NCBI RefSeq assembly: GCF_001632365.1
Contig: NW_024468551.1
Coordinates: forward strand, 188,602-252,601
Direction: 5' to 3'
Length of the DNA: 64,000 nucleotides
Source of the DNA: Laetiporus sulphureus 93-53
Taxonomy: Eukaryota > Basidiomycota > Agaricomycetes > Polyporales > Laetiporaceae
Shown here: positions 11,485-21,759 of the stretch, in pieces
Numbering within the stretch: position 1 is the stretch's first letter
Layout of the letters: the number at the start of each line of letters is the position of its first letter
The notes under the pieces: generated by a model
What the model was told of the DNA's origin: nothing
Database searches by the model: none
The model's input: the letters and a program-made list of their open reading frames with translations, nothing else
Translations under genes and position numbers: made by a program

Positions 11485-13074
11485 ATGGCAACGCAAAGAG
11501 TTCTACAAGCGTATGATATCCTCGAGCTCATCTTCCTTTCGATCCGAGATGGTACCCGCAAAGGTGACCTGGCTCGTGCCGCACGGGTTTGTAAAGCATT
11601 CTTTCTGCCAGCAGTGAAGCTGCTCTGGGAGCGGATGTATGACCTCCTGCCTCTCTTCAAGATCTTTGAGGGGTTGCATCCGACTGAGGGAGGCTTCTCT
11701 CATAGGAAAGAGCTCGCATATGTGAGTTTGAAAGCACTAGTTGCGATTGAATTGTTCTGAGCCAGGGTTCCAACAGTGTTTCTGTAGGCCCATCTCTCCG
11801 CAAGAATGGACACGATACAAACTATATTCCCAATGCATCAAATCTGCTTTCTTTTCTCGCCAGAAGTGGACTATCCATCCATCTGCGCTGGAGTATATGA
11901 GCAAGACGAATGGTGGAGCCCCTCTTCTACCCGCTGTTCAGCATTTTGAATGGGAGCAGATATCACCACTGGACTTCAGCATGAACAAATTCACCTCATC
12001 GATGATGCGGGTGTTCGCATTCAAGTACCTCGGAGAAGAGCTATCACATGGATCCAGTATGACCACGGACAACGCAATGGAGTTCCACATGAAGCTGCTA
12101 TTTGATGACCTCTCTGTCAAAGCCCATTCTCTGGAGGAGATCACAATATATGGAATCGACCAGCTCTCCTCCTTGCTCTCATTCTCTATTTGTAACAGAT
12201 TACGCAAGGTCCATCTCACTATTGAATCTACACTCGATCCAGCCGTGTTGACAATGTTCGCTTCATTCAAATCCCTCACACAGCTTACCTGGGTGGTTTC
12301 AATATGGGTCACTCAACGTCTTTCGTACACTTGGTTGCTTTGAAGCACCTGCACCTATCTAGTGATGTCAATTCTCTCACCCACTTCTTCAACTCTGTGC
12401 TACTCCCGGGAATCCAATCATTAGGAGTTGCGCTACCTCTGGCGGAAGACCTTGACAGCTCTTGTGCTTTATTCGCATCAATCGCAGATCGATGCACAGA
12501 AACATTATCCGTGCTGGAAATCTACAATCACGATGGCAATTCGGCGCCTGGTACAGATGGGGCATTCATCACACTCGTCAAACCTTTATTCAGAATGCGA
12601 CATCTGCATTCAGTAGAGTTGCATCTAGATGAGTGGTCGTTTCCGCTGTCAGATCAGGATATGCGGGAATTAGCAGAGGCATGGCCAAAGCTTTCAGCGA
12701 TAGATATCATATACGATTCTGGTTGGCTTCGCGAAGCCCATCTCCACTCTCTAATATACTTTGCGACACTCTGCCCACAGCTGAGGTCCATTCGTATTAC
12801 CTCACTCTTGACGGATCCACTCCCAGACCTCGATCCATATCCCATTCCATCTCACGGCCTCCAATCGATCTCGTTTGAACATCTCACGGATAGGATCACG
12901 AATCCTGGCGGGGTCGCATTGTTTTTGGATCGCATCTTCCCAAACATAGATGTGGCCGAATGCGAGTGGATTGTTGGGGAAGAGTTTTCTGAGGACTGGC
13001 AGGAAGTGTTGACACATCTGTCTCGTTTCCAGCTGGTAAGAAGCCAGCAGGATATTCGAGCAGGTCGGGCTTGA
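11485..13074 (+). pseudogene. F-box protein paralogue with one frameshift
   Basis: Inverted paralogue of the 2593-4633 gene. Exon 1 from ATG 11485: DILELIFLSIRDGT..LARAARVCKAFFLPAVKLLW, F-box-like. Intron from GTGAGT to CAACAG, then exon 2 CFCRPISPQEWTRYKLYSQ. The reading frame shifts between SLTQLTW (about 12292) and GGFNMGHSTSF (from about 12295), where the paralogue is continuous; one base is missing or extra. After it the LRR-like part runs open to DIRAGRA at 13074. No intron fits the shift. Either the gene is a recent pseudogene or there is a one-base sequence error. It lacks the 33-bp repeat tract of the paralogue. Confidence 0.75.
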
Positions 13075-13599
13075 GTTCGCTCGTGCAGGTGAGCATCATG
13101 CAATGTTTCTGCGGTTAGAAGGGTTATTGAGTCACGCCGCCGGCCGCAGTTCAAAGGGCGTGGAGGACACGAACACCTCGTCAATGCATCGCTTCGGCGA
13201 TCTTGGCCTTGCTGAAAGTCTCCTCGGACGCACTGATTTTTTCCGGTTCTACGACTTCTCTATCATGCGAATCCTCCCGTGAGACTGTGTTGGGTGTTGA
13301 ACCTGGGACGTAGACGTCTGTGAAAGCACATCATGCAAAGATGTACTCCGAGATGTCACGCGTGTCCGATAATAACTGGACGGCTCTATAGCTGCTTTCA
13401 GGCCGTAACAAATGCAATGTGGTTGTTTGATGGAAGCTTCTCAACGTACCAAACGCTACCCATTCGACCCAAAATCTTTCAGCGATATACGTTTTTGGTA
13501 CTGTGCAAATCCATGCTGACGCAGCACTGAGCGCTGAACTTGAGTGAGGCAGATGGCATCAAATATAAATTGACCTAAGACTTCCAGGAGCAAAAGGTG
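13075..13599. other. Intergenic part of inverted duplication
   Basis: No gene. The block near 13520-13555 mirrors 2001-2080. Confidence 0.5.
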
Positions 13600-14012
13600 A
13601 GACGAGGAAAGCGCGACCAAAAGTTCGCGTCCAGGGCGCGCCTAATCGCGAGAAATATTCGTACAATTCGAACAGATAGCCGTTTATTAGGCATGTACAA
13701 GCCATTAAATCCTGCTTCCGGTCCCTCACTTGGTCTCGCTGCTGACTTGGAAGATCAGCTGAGATACCTTGCTGTGTCGAGGTTTGATGCTACAAAGGAA
13801 CGGCTTCGGGTGCCTACGCGTTTAAATGGTCAGGACTCAGCTTTTTTGGTCACAAATGACTTCTCAAGGCTAGATCCCGGGTATAAATTCTGGGACAGGG
13901 ATGATATCCTGTCCTGCTTCGTTGCGTTCCCTTCCGATATCCATGGTCGCTACTAAACTCGCTGCAATTAGCCAGACACTCGAGACGGCGAGCATACGGC
14001 CAGGGGAGACCC
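13600..14012 (-). pseudogene. P450 3'-end relic (copy of P450-1 tail)
   Basis: Reverse strand reads [17 protein letters not shown] and EAGQDIIPVPEF, nearly the P450-1 residues around the post-haem helix, followed by traces of the HPKPF tail exon and the 3' flank (match to P450-1 positions 1480-1935). The CPGR cysteine region is degraded and nothing upstream of the haem loop is present. Truncated relic. Confidence 0.85.
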
Positions 14013-14779
14013 TGGGCCCGTGATCAAAAGGAGATGCTGTGCGTACTTACCGCCTTTTACGCAAAATGATTCCGAATACTTGGGACACTGTTTTCGTTCC
14101 ACGGGCGAGTGACCGATGTAAGACAAGCATTTAGACACCGAGATCTCTACAAGCCAACTTGCCCCAATTCCTTGGCTCCAAGAGTTCCATGCAATGGTTG
14201 CGCGGAACATGCAGACTGAAATTATGCTAGTTGATTCAAAAGGAACCCGTTGTACACGACGATCAAGAGGTCTACGATGCGAACTCGAGATTAAGCAAAA
14301 GCAGACGCGGCGAGGTGAAATGATGTGGTCGTGGGTGGCCTACGCTGATCAGATATTCCTAATCCTGCCTCAGAAAATGTAACAGCAAGGCGACCGCCCA
14401 ATCTGCGCTCGCCCGTTGTGACGCGCGTGACCGTAGCATCACGCTGTGTATAGACATGAGTCCCCCCCCTTACATCCAGACTGGCTGACGGACAAACTCG
14501 AGACTGCACCCGTGCTGCTTTTTCCTCGGACCTAGAGTACGACTGGATGCGCTAAGATGTCATGTCTGTCGACAAGCTTTCCACGACTGCTTGGAACTTC
14601 CGTTGTAGGTGGTGAAACATCCCTGCAAGTCCATTCAAGCAACCTCTAGTATTATATCCGGAGGGGCGACGACGGAGCCAATCAGCTTGGCACACACCCT
14701 GTGCTGTCTGAGCTATCTCTACAAAGCTATGCATTACCCATGCTTGTCAGCGCTCCTTTATCGATGCCCATGGCTGCAT
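14013..14779. other. Intergenic, no gene recognised
   Basis: No domain or RNA recognised; short open frames only. Confidence 0.5.
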
Positions 14780-15505
14780 CGTTCATGGCCAGTTCTGCAG
14801 CTATGTGAAGTCACGCTGAATGCATATGTGCTCATTTTCGTTGGACGCTAGAGACCGCAGCTGTGTATTTATTGAACCATCCTGCAATGCACGTTGTCAA
14901 CTGCATCAAAATGAGGCAATTACTCTCGAGGGATACACGACACCATCGCAAGCCATAGTTGCTGAGTTGCTGATTGGGAGTAATGGCTGACACCCACGCT
15001 CGAGAGAACATAGGACAAAGATAAGAGGAAGTGTGCCTTCGGTATATTCCATTCCACTCGCCCCAGTCGAATATCTCGGTTGCTTACAGCAGAGGACGTG
15101 TCCGAAGGCGTTAACTATCACGCAGATCTTCAGACCATAGGACTACGTCGCCGCTGAGATCTTCACTGCCGCGTACATATGCCATGCTTCAGGACATCGC
15201 ATAGTTAAGTAAGCACCATGGCGTTTCTGGCACATGCACGTCCCATGGCTGATAGCATTGTTCAGGATGATAAGATACTGTGGCCTATCGCTCAGCCTCT
15301 TACCTTACATTTTAACAAGCGAAAGTGCTTCGCAACTTCGAAAGATACGGGGAACCTTGGCAGATGTGCATACCCCTGATATGGACTCATCTTCTGTATC
15401 GCGGCTCCAGTATGTGGAGTCGCTCAGCGCTTTCATCCCTTTATCTACTGCTAGTTCCAAGACGCTCATGTTCTCATTCTTATAACCGCCTTTCTCAATC
15501 CCTTC

Positions 15506-17910
15506 ATGCAGTCCTTGGAGTACAGAAAGAAGGGCACTCTGGATGGTAGCTCTGGGAAGAACGGAGCCCTCCATGTCTCCGTCGTCTCTGAAAAAGCGGA
15601 TACAGGCGCTCTCCTGGTCGCCGGCATCGCTGCGGATGTTGATCCGAAGGAGGCACTTCGCGTACGGCGGAAGATCGACTGGCACATTATGCCGCTGATG
15701 TGCAGTGAGTCATTCAGTTTAATCGTATCTATGGCTTTTAATGAGCCCGTATAACATAGCAATTTACTGGGTCCAGTATATGGACAAGCTGACTTTAGGC
15801 AATGCTGCAATTCTGGGGCTCAAGTGAGTGTAGGTCAACAATTGGTGAGATCCGCTGTGGAGCTCCGCCGTACAGGGCGGATATCCATCTGACCACCAAT
15901 GAGTGCGTCGCTCCTCTGTCCTCTATCCGCTTACTCTCACGCTTTCAAAGATACAATTGGTGCGTCCTCTTTGCAAGTTCAATCCCAGCCGTTCCGAATG
16001 GACATCGTCACAGGCTGGGAACCATATTCTATATTAGCTATCTGATTTTTGAATATCCGCAAAACCTTGCCTTACAACGATTGCCGGTTGGCAAATGGCT
16101 CAGGTACTTCTTCCGCGTCTGCTTCCACATCGAGATTGCCACTCGCTTACACTGTCCATCACGCTTGTATAGCGTGAACATATTTGTATGGGGAACTGCC
16201 ATGTGCTGCCACGCCGCATGTAAGGACTTCCGAGGGCTCTTCGCCTGTCGCTTCGTCCTCGGCTTGTGCGAAGGCTCGATCACCGCAGGCTTCATGGTCG
16301 TCACTTCTATGTTCTACACCCGAACAGAACAGACGCTCCGCGTTGGCTACTGGTGTAAGTGCCTCGTCCGTTCTAGATGAATCGCTCTTGACGAACACGA
16401 TTGTATCTCCACTGTGTGCAACTCAAATGAAATGGACAGTCATGATGAATGGTACCGGTATGTCAGTTTCAAGTCATCAAGCACTCAGTCTTGACACGTT
16501 CTGGACAGCTCAGATCATCCTCGGTCTAGTCAGTTTCGGTTCTTTGCACACGCACACGAAGAACTTCCATCCCTGGCAATGGTCAGTCGGGTGCTGTCCG
16601 TAACCCTTAACTCCGCTGGGAAATGACACGGCTTGGCAGGCTTGTTGTCATAACTGGAGCAATTACTCTGAGTACTGCCTGTGCGTTCTGGTACGTCGCA
16701 TGTCATGAATTACAGTAAAGACGAAGTTCACGATTGGTAGGATCATGTTCCCGGACTCGCCCACCAATGCATGGTTTCTTACCCATGAAGAACGCATTAT
16801 AGCCGTGCAACGTCTCAAAGTATGGAAGCGAAATAGCCTGCTCATACTCCTATTGAGCTCGTTTTAACGTACCTGCTGCAGACAAATCAGACCGGCGTGG
16901 AGAACAAGCATTTCAAGAAAGAACAGTGCGTCCTGCGACTTATACGCCTTGAGTTTCGAGTGCCTCATGCTTTCCCCTCTGACCTTTCCACAGGTTCTAC
17001 GAGGCGCTGACAGACCTAAAGACGTGGCTGTTCTTCTTGTTCTCTGCTCTGGACAATGTTCCGAATAGCCTTACTAACCAGACGCAAATCATCATGGACT
17101 CCTTCGGCTTCACGAACGAGGAGACGACGCTCTTCGCCCTTGTCAGCGGCACCATTGAATTGATTACCATATCGTCCGGCGTGCAGCTTGCTTCTCGGCT
17201 CAAGGACGCGCGAGCGTACGTTGGGTTCTGTTGGTACTTGCCGACATTATTGGGGATCTTACTGGTCAACCTGCTACCTTGGACTGACAAGGTCGGGCTG
17301 CTTTGTGGTCAAGAATTAACCAGTACACTGTCTTCTATGCAGTTCGGCTTATATCAATGCTTACACCATCTTCTGACAGATATCAATGTCACGGCGTTCG
17401 TGCTGTCTCTATCTTGGTTGACCAATGTCACAGCAGGCCATACAAAGAAAGTCACGTCCAATGCCATTATGTTGATCGGCTATTGCGTAGGCAACTCCGC
17501 TGGGCCATTCATCTGGCAGGCACAATATGAACCCCGGTGAGTACGAATCGTGTCGTCAGGGAAAGGCACTCACTGATCAGTGCGGCGCGTACAGGAACCA
17601 TGTTCCTTGGGCTGTCATAGGCATCTGTTACGTATGCTGCATGTTTATTCTGCTCATCATCCGGTTCCTTCTGGCGCGAGAAAACAGACGTCGAGATATG
17701 GAGGAACGTGACACGACTTACGACGACGTTTACATCGAGGTTCTCCTACCGGACGGCACGCACGTGGAGAAGAAGGTAGAAAAGGTGCGTAATTCTGTCT
17801 ATTGCCGTACTACGATGCACAAACTGGTTCGTTAACTCGCCATTGTTGCTTCGCAGGAGTACTTAGACTTGACAGATAAACAAAACCGGGATTTCAGATA
17901 CGCGTTGTAG
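15506..17910 (+). CDS. Dal5-type MFS transporter (allantoate permease family), intact copy
   Basis: Plasma-membrane anion:cation symporter family member. The family carries allantoate, ureidosuccinate, vitamins or similar anions; the substrate here is unknown. Reads: start MQSLEYRKKG; RRKIDWHIMPLMC; IYWVQYMDKLTLGNAAILG; a 9-nt exon (15951-15959) giving NEYNW before LGTIFYISYLIFEYPQN; RFVLGLCEGSITAGFMVV; MFYTRTEQTLRVGYW; an 18-nt exon (16440-16457) giving FMMNGT; FPDSPTNAWFLTHEER; NQTGVENKHFKKEQ; ALDNVPNSLTNQTQIIMD; NVTAGHTKKVTSNAIM; and the tail EYLDLTDKQNRDFRYAL ending at 17910. About 12 membrane segments and about 490-500 residues, the family norm. About a dozen introns. One boundary near 17303-17382 is uncertain. 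All conserved blocks are in frame. Confidence 0.9.
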
Positions 17911-18221
17911 AGGTCGAGTTGACAATGCACAATCTCACTCGCATGTGAAGGCGTCCTTGGCAGGTCTATATCCCGGACCACTGCTTCAAGTGTCACTTTC
18001 GAGTCATCGTATTGCTCTCGTCGGAAAAATGGGGTAAAATTTCCTCCGACGTATGTCGGCCGTGATAAATAAGACATAGATCATCATTCTTCCTATCAAT
18101 ACAGTGGTGCGTAAACGTGCATACCACCAATATATCCCTCGCCAGGAGATATTGCAGATGGACTCTCACTTAACAATCACTACAGCATGCTCGGTAGCAG
18201 AACACAACGCCATTAGAAAGC
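17911..18221. other. Convergent intergenic between transporter and secreted-protein relic
   Basis: Close copy of 27290-27666, which carries about 75 extra bases near 27407-27482. No gene. Confidence 0.6.
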
Positions 18222-19545
18222 TCACGCGGATGCAGTTGCAGTCGCTGTTACAGTCTGGCCCTGATCGTTGATTTCGGGTACAGCAGCAAAGTCGGTCGCG
18301 ATGCCGAACACCGCGTTGAACGCGTCCGCCTGTGCACCGGTACCGATAGCTGCAGAGCTAGCCGCGGATGCGGCAGTCTGGCAGGTCGTTTTCGCGAGGT
18401 TGTTCGCGCCGCAGGCGTCATCGACCTGTTGACAGATGAAGCTGGTGATGACCGCGATACCATCTGCTGAGCCTGACGAATGGGTTAGACTCTGCAGTGA
18501 TCGATATAGCGCATATTTGCGGCACTCACCATGATTGTACGAGCTTAGGTCGGCAGGACGGAACGAGGCCTCTGTGCAGCCATCGAACCCATCGCCGAAC
18601 TCAATTTCAGCCACAGAGCAGGAACAGAAGTCACCAATCTGAGCCACCGCCGAAGTCGAGCTCGTTGAGGCTGCAAAAGCCGTAGTATTAGCAGTAGCGG
18701 ACGCTGAGGTGGTCTAGAGCCGTTCATATAAGTTGAGTATCAAGAAGAAATAACATGCAAACACTCACAGCAGCAGCGGCAGTGGTGGCGCTCGAGCTCG
18801 TCGAAACGCGGCAGCCATGAAGGAACCAGCAGGGGCAGAATTCGTCACACCAGTGTTACTGACCTCGGGGACGGACGCGAAGTCTGTGGTGATACCGAAG
18901 ACGGCATTGAACGCATCAGCTTGTGCTCCAGATCCCGACGGGGCCGAGCTGGCCGCCGCTGCTGCTGACGGACATGTCGTCTTAGCAAGCTCGTTGGCAC
19001 CGCAGGTGTTCGTGAGAGCATCACACATGAACTGTGTGATGATGGCGACGTTCTGTGCGGACCCTACAACATCGAATAATCAGTACATTGAGATGATAAG
19101 GTTAGCAGAAGTTGATGCCAATGATCGTACGATGTCTGATTGACCGGCTGGAACGATGTCTCCTTCCGTCCGTCAAAGCCAGTATCGAACTCGATCTCCA
19201 GAACGCTACAGGTCCCGAAACCTCCAATCTGAGAAGTTGTCGTGGTCGTACTCGCAGACGCTGCGGAGGCCGTCGAGTAGACAAGTGGTCTCTTGCAATC
19301 AATGAACTCGACGATGCAATATCATCATTGTATACCGCGGCAGCGCTGGAGGTCTCGTGTACTGTTACAGTGACGGCCTTTGGTAATGCATCAGCGGTAT
19401 GTCCTTCCACTTTGGTGAGACTGCCATACAGCACAAGTGGACGTCTCGTCACAAGCGTTGGGGTCGTACACGCGCGCAGCGGGGTGGGATAGATCCTGAG
19501 AGGACGAGCAACTGCCTGCCAGTTGGATAATGCCAGCAGTAAAAC
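18222..19545 (-). pseudogene. Modular secreted protein, decayed copy (two modules)
   Basis: Copy 1 of the secreted-protein gene at 27667-29873. The signal peptide is recognisable (LLALS..A.ARPLRIYPTP), but the start codon is lost (ATA TTG TAA in its place) and the mature N-terminus is frameshifted. The upstream module (IGGFGTCSV..GSAQNVAIITQF) has a 1-base loss before its start and a broken donor after SYDH. The Ala-rich linker near 18805 has another 1-base deletion. The last module (IGDFCSCSVAEIEFGDGFDG...TATATASA) is intact and almost identical to copy 2. The middle module is missing, and the remaining first module is a chimera of modules 1 and 2 of copy 2. Confidence 0.85.
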
Positions 19546-19679
19546 AGCAAATTTACAATATGTGAATAAACTGCGCCTAGGTCAGGCATATTGTTTCCTC
19601 CAAGTATTTCCGGGGTGAGTTAGTGGCATATATTGCCTTACGTCGATGCATCTTCTTCCGTCTACTTATATAATCAGAA

Positions 19680-20291
19680 TTGTTCTTCGCACGCGAAAAA
19701 CGAGCGCTAGATCCCAACTTCACTTCGTTGCAGTTACTCGAAGCACGCACTTACACAATGCTGTCCAATCTGCTCGGTTTCTTCTCATCTTATCGTGCCC
19801 ACCATAACTCCTTCATCCTAATTATCGGATCGTCCAGAGTGGAGTGTATTCACCTCGTCCCGGAGGAGCCTGGAGTTGTGGAGATGTTTGGCTCATATTC
19901 GGGCCGCACTGATCGTCCCCCACCCCTCCCACGGACGATCACATCCATCCAATCCCGCGAGCCACTGGGCGAGCTCGAGGTCAGGGTCACTGAGGGCGAG
20001 TCCCTATTCGCCGCTCTTGAACGACTTCGTGATTACGTCAAGAAGGCCTACAACGCGTGCTCAACAATCATTGGGGATGACAAGGCGACGGGGGTTGATG
20101 CGGACGAGTTGAGGTTGGATCAGTGCAAGCATGCACTGATCCAAGGATTCCGTTCCCTGGTTGAGGAAGGACATAACAAGAGTACCACAGGCGCTCTCCC
20201 AGCGAAATACATGGTTGAACTGGCACGTATTTCGAGGTCGAGACCTGGATGTATCTGGGACGAATCGATGCTGACGAGTTTTCCGCATTGA
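19680..20291 (+). CDS. Hypothetical protein, single exon
   Basis: Open frame of up to 203 codons; the likely start is the internal Met of MLSNLLGFFSSYRAHH at about 19758, because the upstream part is unremarkable. Not recognised. A hydrophobic patch (SFILIIGSSRVECIHLV), a Pro-rich turn, then a charged helical region (ESLFAALERLRDYVKKAYNAC) and an amphipathic C-terminal half. No signal peptide, metal motif or known domain seen. It lies just outside segmental-duplication copy 1 and has no second copy in the window. Length and amino-acid composition look protein-like, but function cannot be given. Confidence 0.5.
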   Translation: MFFAREKRALDPNFTSLQLLEARTYTMLSNLLGFFSSYRAHHNSFILIIGSSRVECIHLVPEEPGVVEMFGSYSGRTDRPPPLPRTITSIQSREPLGELEVRVTEGESLFAALERLRDYVKKAYNACSTIIGDDKATGVDADELRLDQCKHALIQGFRSLVEEGHNKSTTGALPAKYMVELARISRSRPGCIWDESMLTSFPH

Positions 20292-20839
20292 GTACCTTTC
20301 TTGTTCCATGATGATTATTGAATACATTGAGGACCGCATATGTACGTCATCGTGGATATGCACTTGACTGCTTTATGTTTTTGTTACGTTACCATTATGA
20401 TTTTCACTATGGCCTACTATGAGAACTCGTTGCACACTTTGTATGCCCGGCGTTCTTCTGTATATTCCAATAGGTACTCAACTGACTACGATGACAGGCT
20501 ATGCCGAAGGTGTCGGACAATTTCGGGAGTCCTCCTACTGGTTTCCCTCCACGGGAAAGGAAAGATAAAGTATGGAACTGTTATGTATTTTTCCCGACTG
20601 CCATAGGAAGCAGTCTCCGGGCACACCTGAATGCAAAGTATCCCAGACGTTGCAGTTGGCAGAAATAAGCGTCAAAATCGAAATTCGGGTACCTTGGAGT
20701 CTCCTGACCGCATCTAATCGAAATTGCCCATCGTGCCGGCACCAGCGAAATTTGTTGGGTTCGTGATGCCCGTTACTTCTGGCTTTTGAGCTGGATGATA
20801 TCAGCTTAAGGGTGGATCGCATAAAGAGAAGGAGAGTCC
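20292..20839. other. Intergenic, no gene recognised
   Basis: AT-richer stretch. It may hold a 3' terminal exon of the minus-strand APH-like gene, but I cannot define one. Confidence 0.45.
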
Positions 20840-21759
20840 TCACTCACAAGAAGAAATTTCTTGCTCGAAAGTCCATGTGCAGTCATCATCCATACCCTGA
20901 GCGTATCTTTCGACATCCACGAGGGCCTTCCAGCGTGCAAGTTCTGCCTCTACGTTAGTCATCATCTCTCCACATTCCCTTTCCAGCACTTTCTCCAGAA
21001 CCTCCAGAGGCTCTGCTCGCCAATATGACCGATGGCCACCAGAGAGCCTAGCTGCGACGTATTCGAAATAAGTAGGGACTACATTTGCGTATTCCCAGTC
21101 AAGAAGGCTGACGATGGTGAGTGTATTCAGATCTACAAGGATATTGCGATCGGATAGATCTCCATGTGTAAGAACGAAGCGATCCGTCTTGACGAGCCTG
21201 CATTGCTGCTCGCGCAAAGATTCCGCGCGATGCGCGTCCACCACGTGGCCACAATCGCTCGCTCCCGTGATCCATTCCACTCCTCCACATTAGAACAGAA
21301 GTCATGGGCCGAAAAGCCGAGCTCTTTTGGGAGAACGTAGGGCTTGCGACCCGGTCGTCCAGCGTACTCGAACGAGGGCCTTCGCATCGCAAGCAAAGCA
21401 TCACATAGCTGATTCTTGATAGTCGTTCGCTGTGTTGCGGAGAGATCATTCCACAAAGCACTAAGAGGGATTCCTTGCACGTAGTCCAAAAGAATCGCGC
21501 TGATATTGGGAGGTATCTGTATGAAAGCATGCACTCTCAGGACTGTGAGGGTGTCTTCAAGTACATAGCGAGCGAGGACTGTCATTTGGGCTTCACCCTC
21601 GCTGCCGCCGACTTTGAGCAGAAGCCCGTCGGGGGCACGATAGAAGTGGTTACCGATGATGGGAATGGTAGAGCCTTCGAGACGAATGAAGTCCTTACGC
21701 GTATGTGGCGGTGACTCCCATGTCTCGTTGACGAGTTCAGGCTCCCAATCAGCGCTCAC
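20840..21759 (-). pseudogene. Aminoglycoside phosphotransferase-like (APH) kinase, frameshifted
   Basis: APH/choline-kinase-like fold, a large fungal family phosphorylating small molecules; the substrate is unknown. The first part starts at ATG 21759: IPIIGNHFYRAPDGLLLKVG with the ATP-site lysine context, and AILLDYVQGIPLSALW, the hinge. The second part, in another frame, carries the catalytic loop VLTHGDLSDRNILVD and the metal-binding VSLLDWEYA. The frames must join around 21270-21290 (VEEW / WITGAS), where a 1-base shift is needed and no GT..AG intron fits well. The open frame ends at a GTGAGTGAG near 20845, which may instead be a splice donor to one more exon. So it is either a recent pseudogene or a one-base error. 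Confidence 0.7.

Larger units (their letters stand above)
11485..14012 (-). repeat. Right arm of large inverted duplication
   Basis: Mirror image of 1480-4633: F-box gene (here plus) followed by a P450 3' end (here minus). See the left arm for matching blocks. The ~6.9-kb spacer contains the Rho2-type gene. Confidence 0.8.
14780..19560 (+). repeat. Segmental duplication copy 1 (transporter + secreted protein)
   Basis: Matches 25655-29875 in the same orientation. Blocks: 14780-15186 with 25665-26062; 16720-17910 with 26155-27289; 17911-18720 with 27290-28160; 18780-19545 with parts of 28200-29870. Copy 2 lacks the part equivalent to about 15187-16720. Confidence 0.88.
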
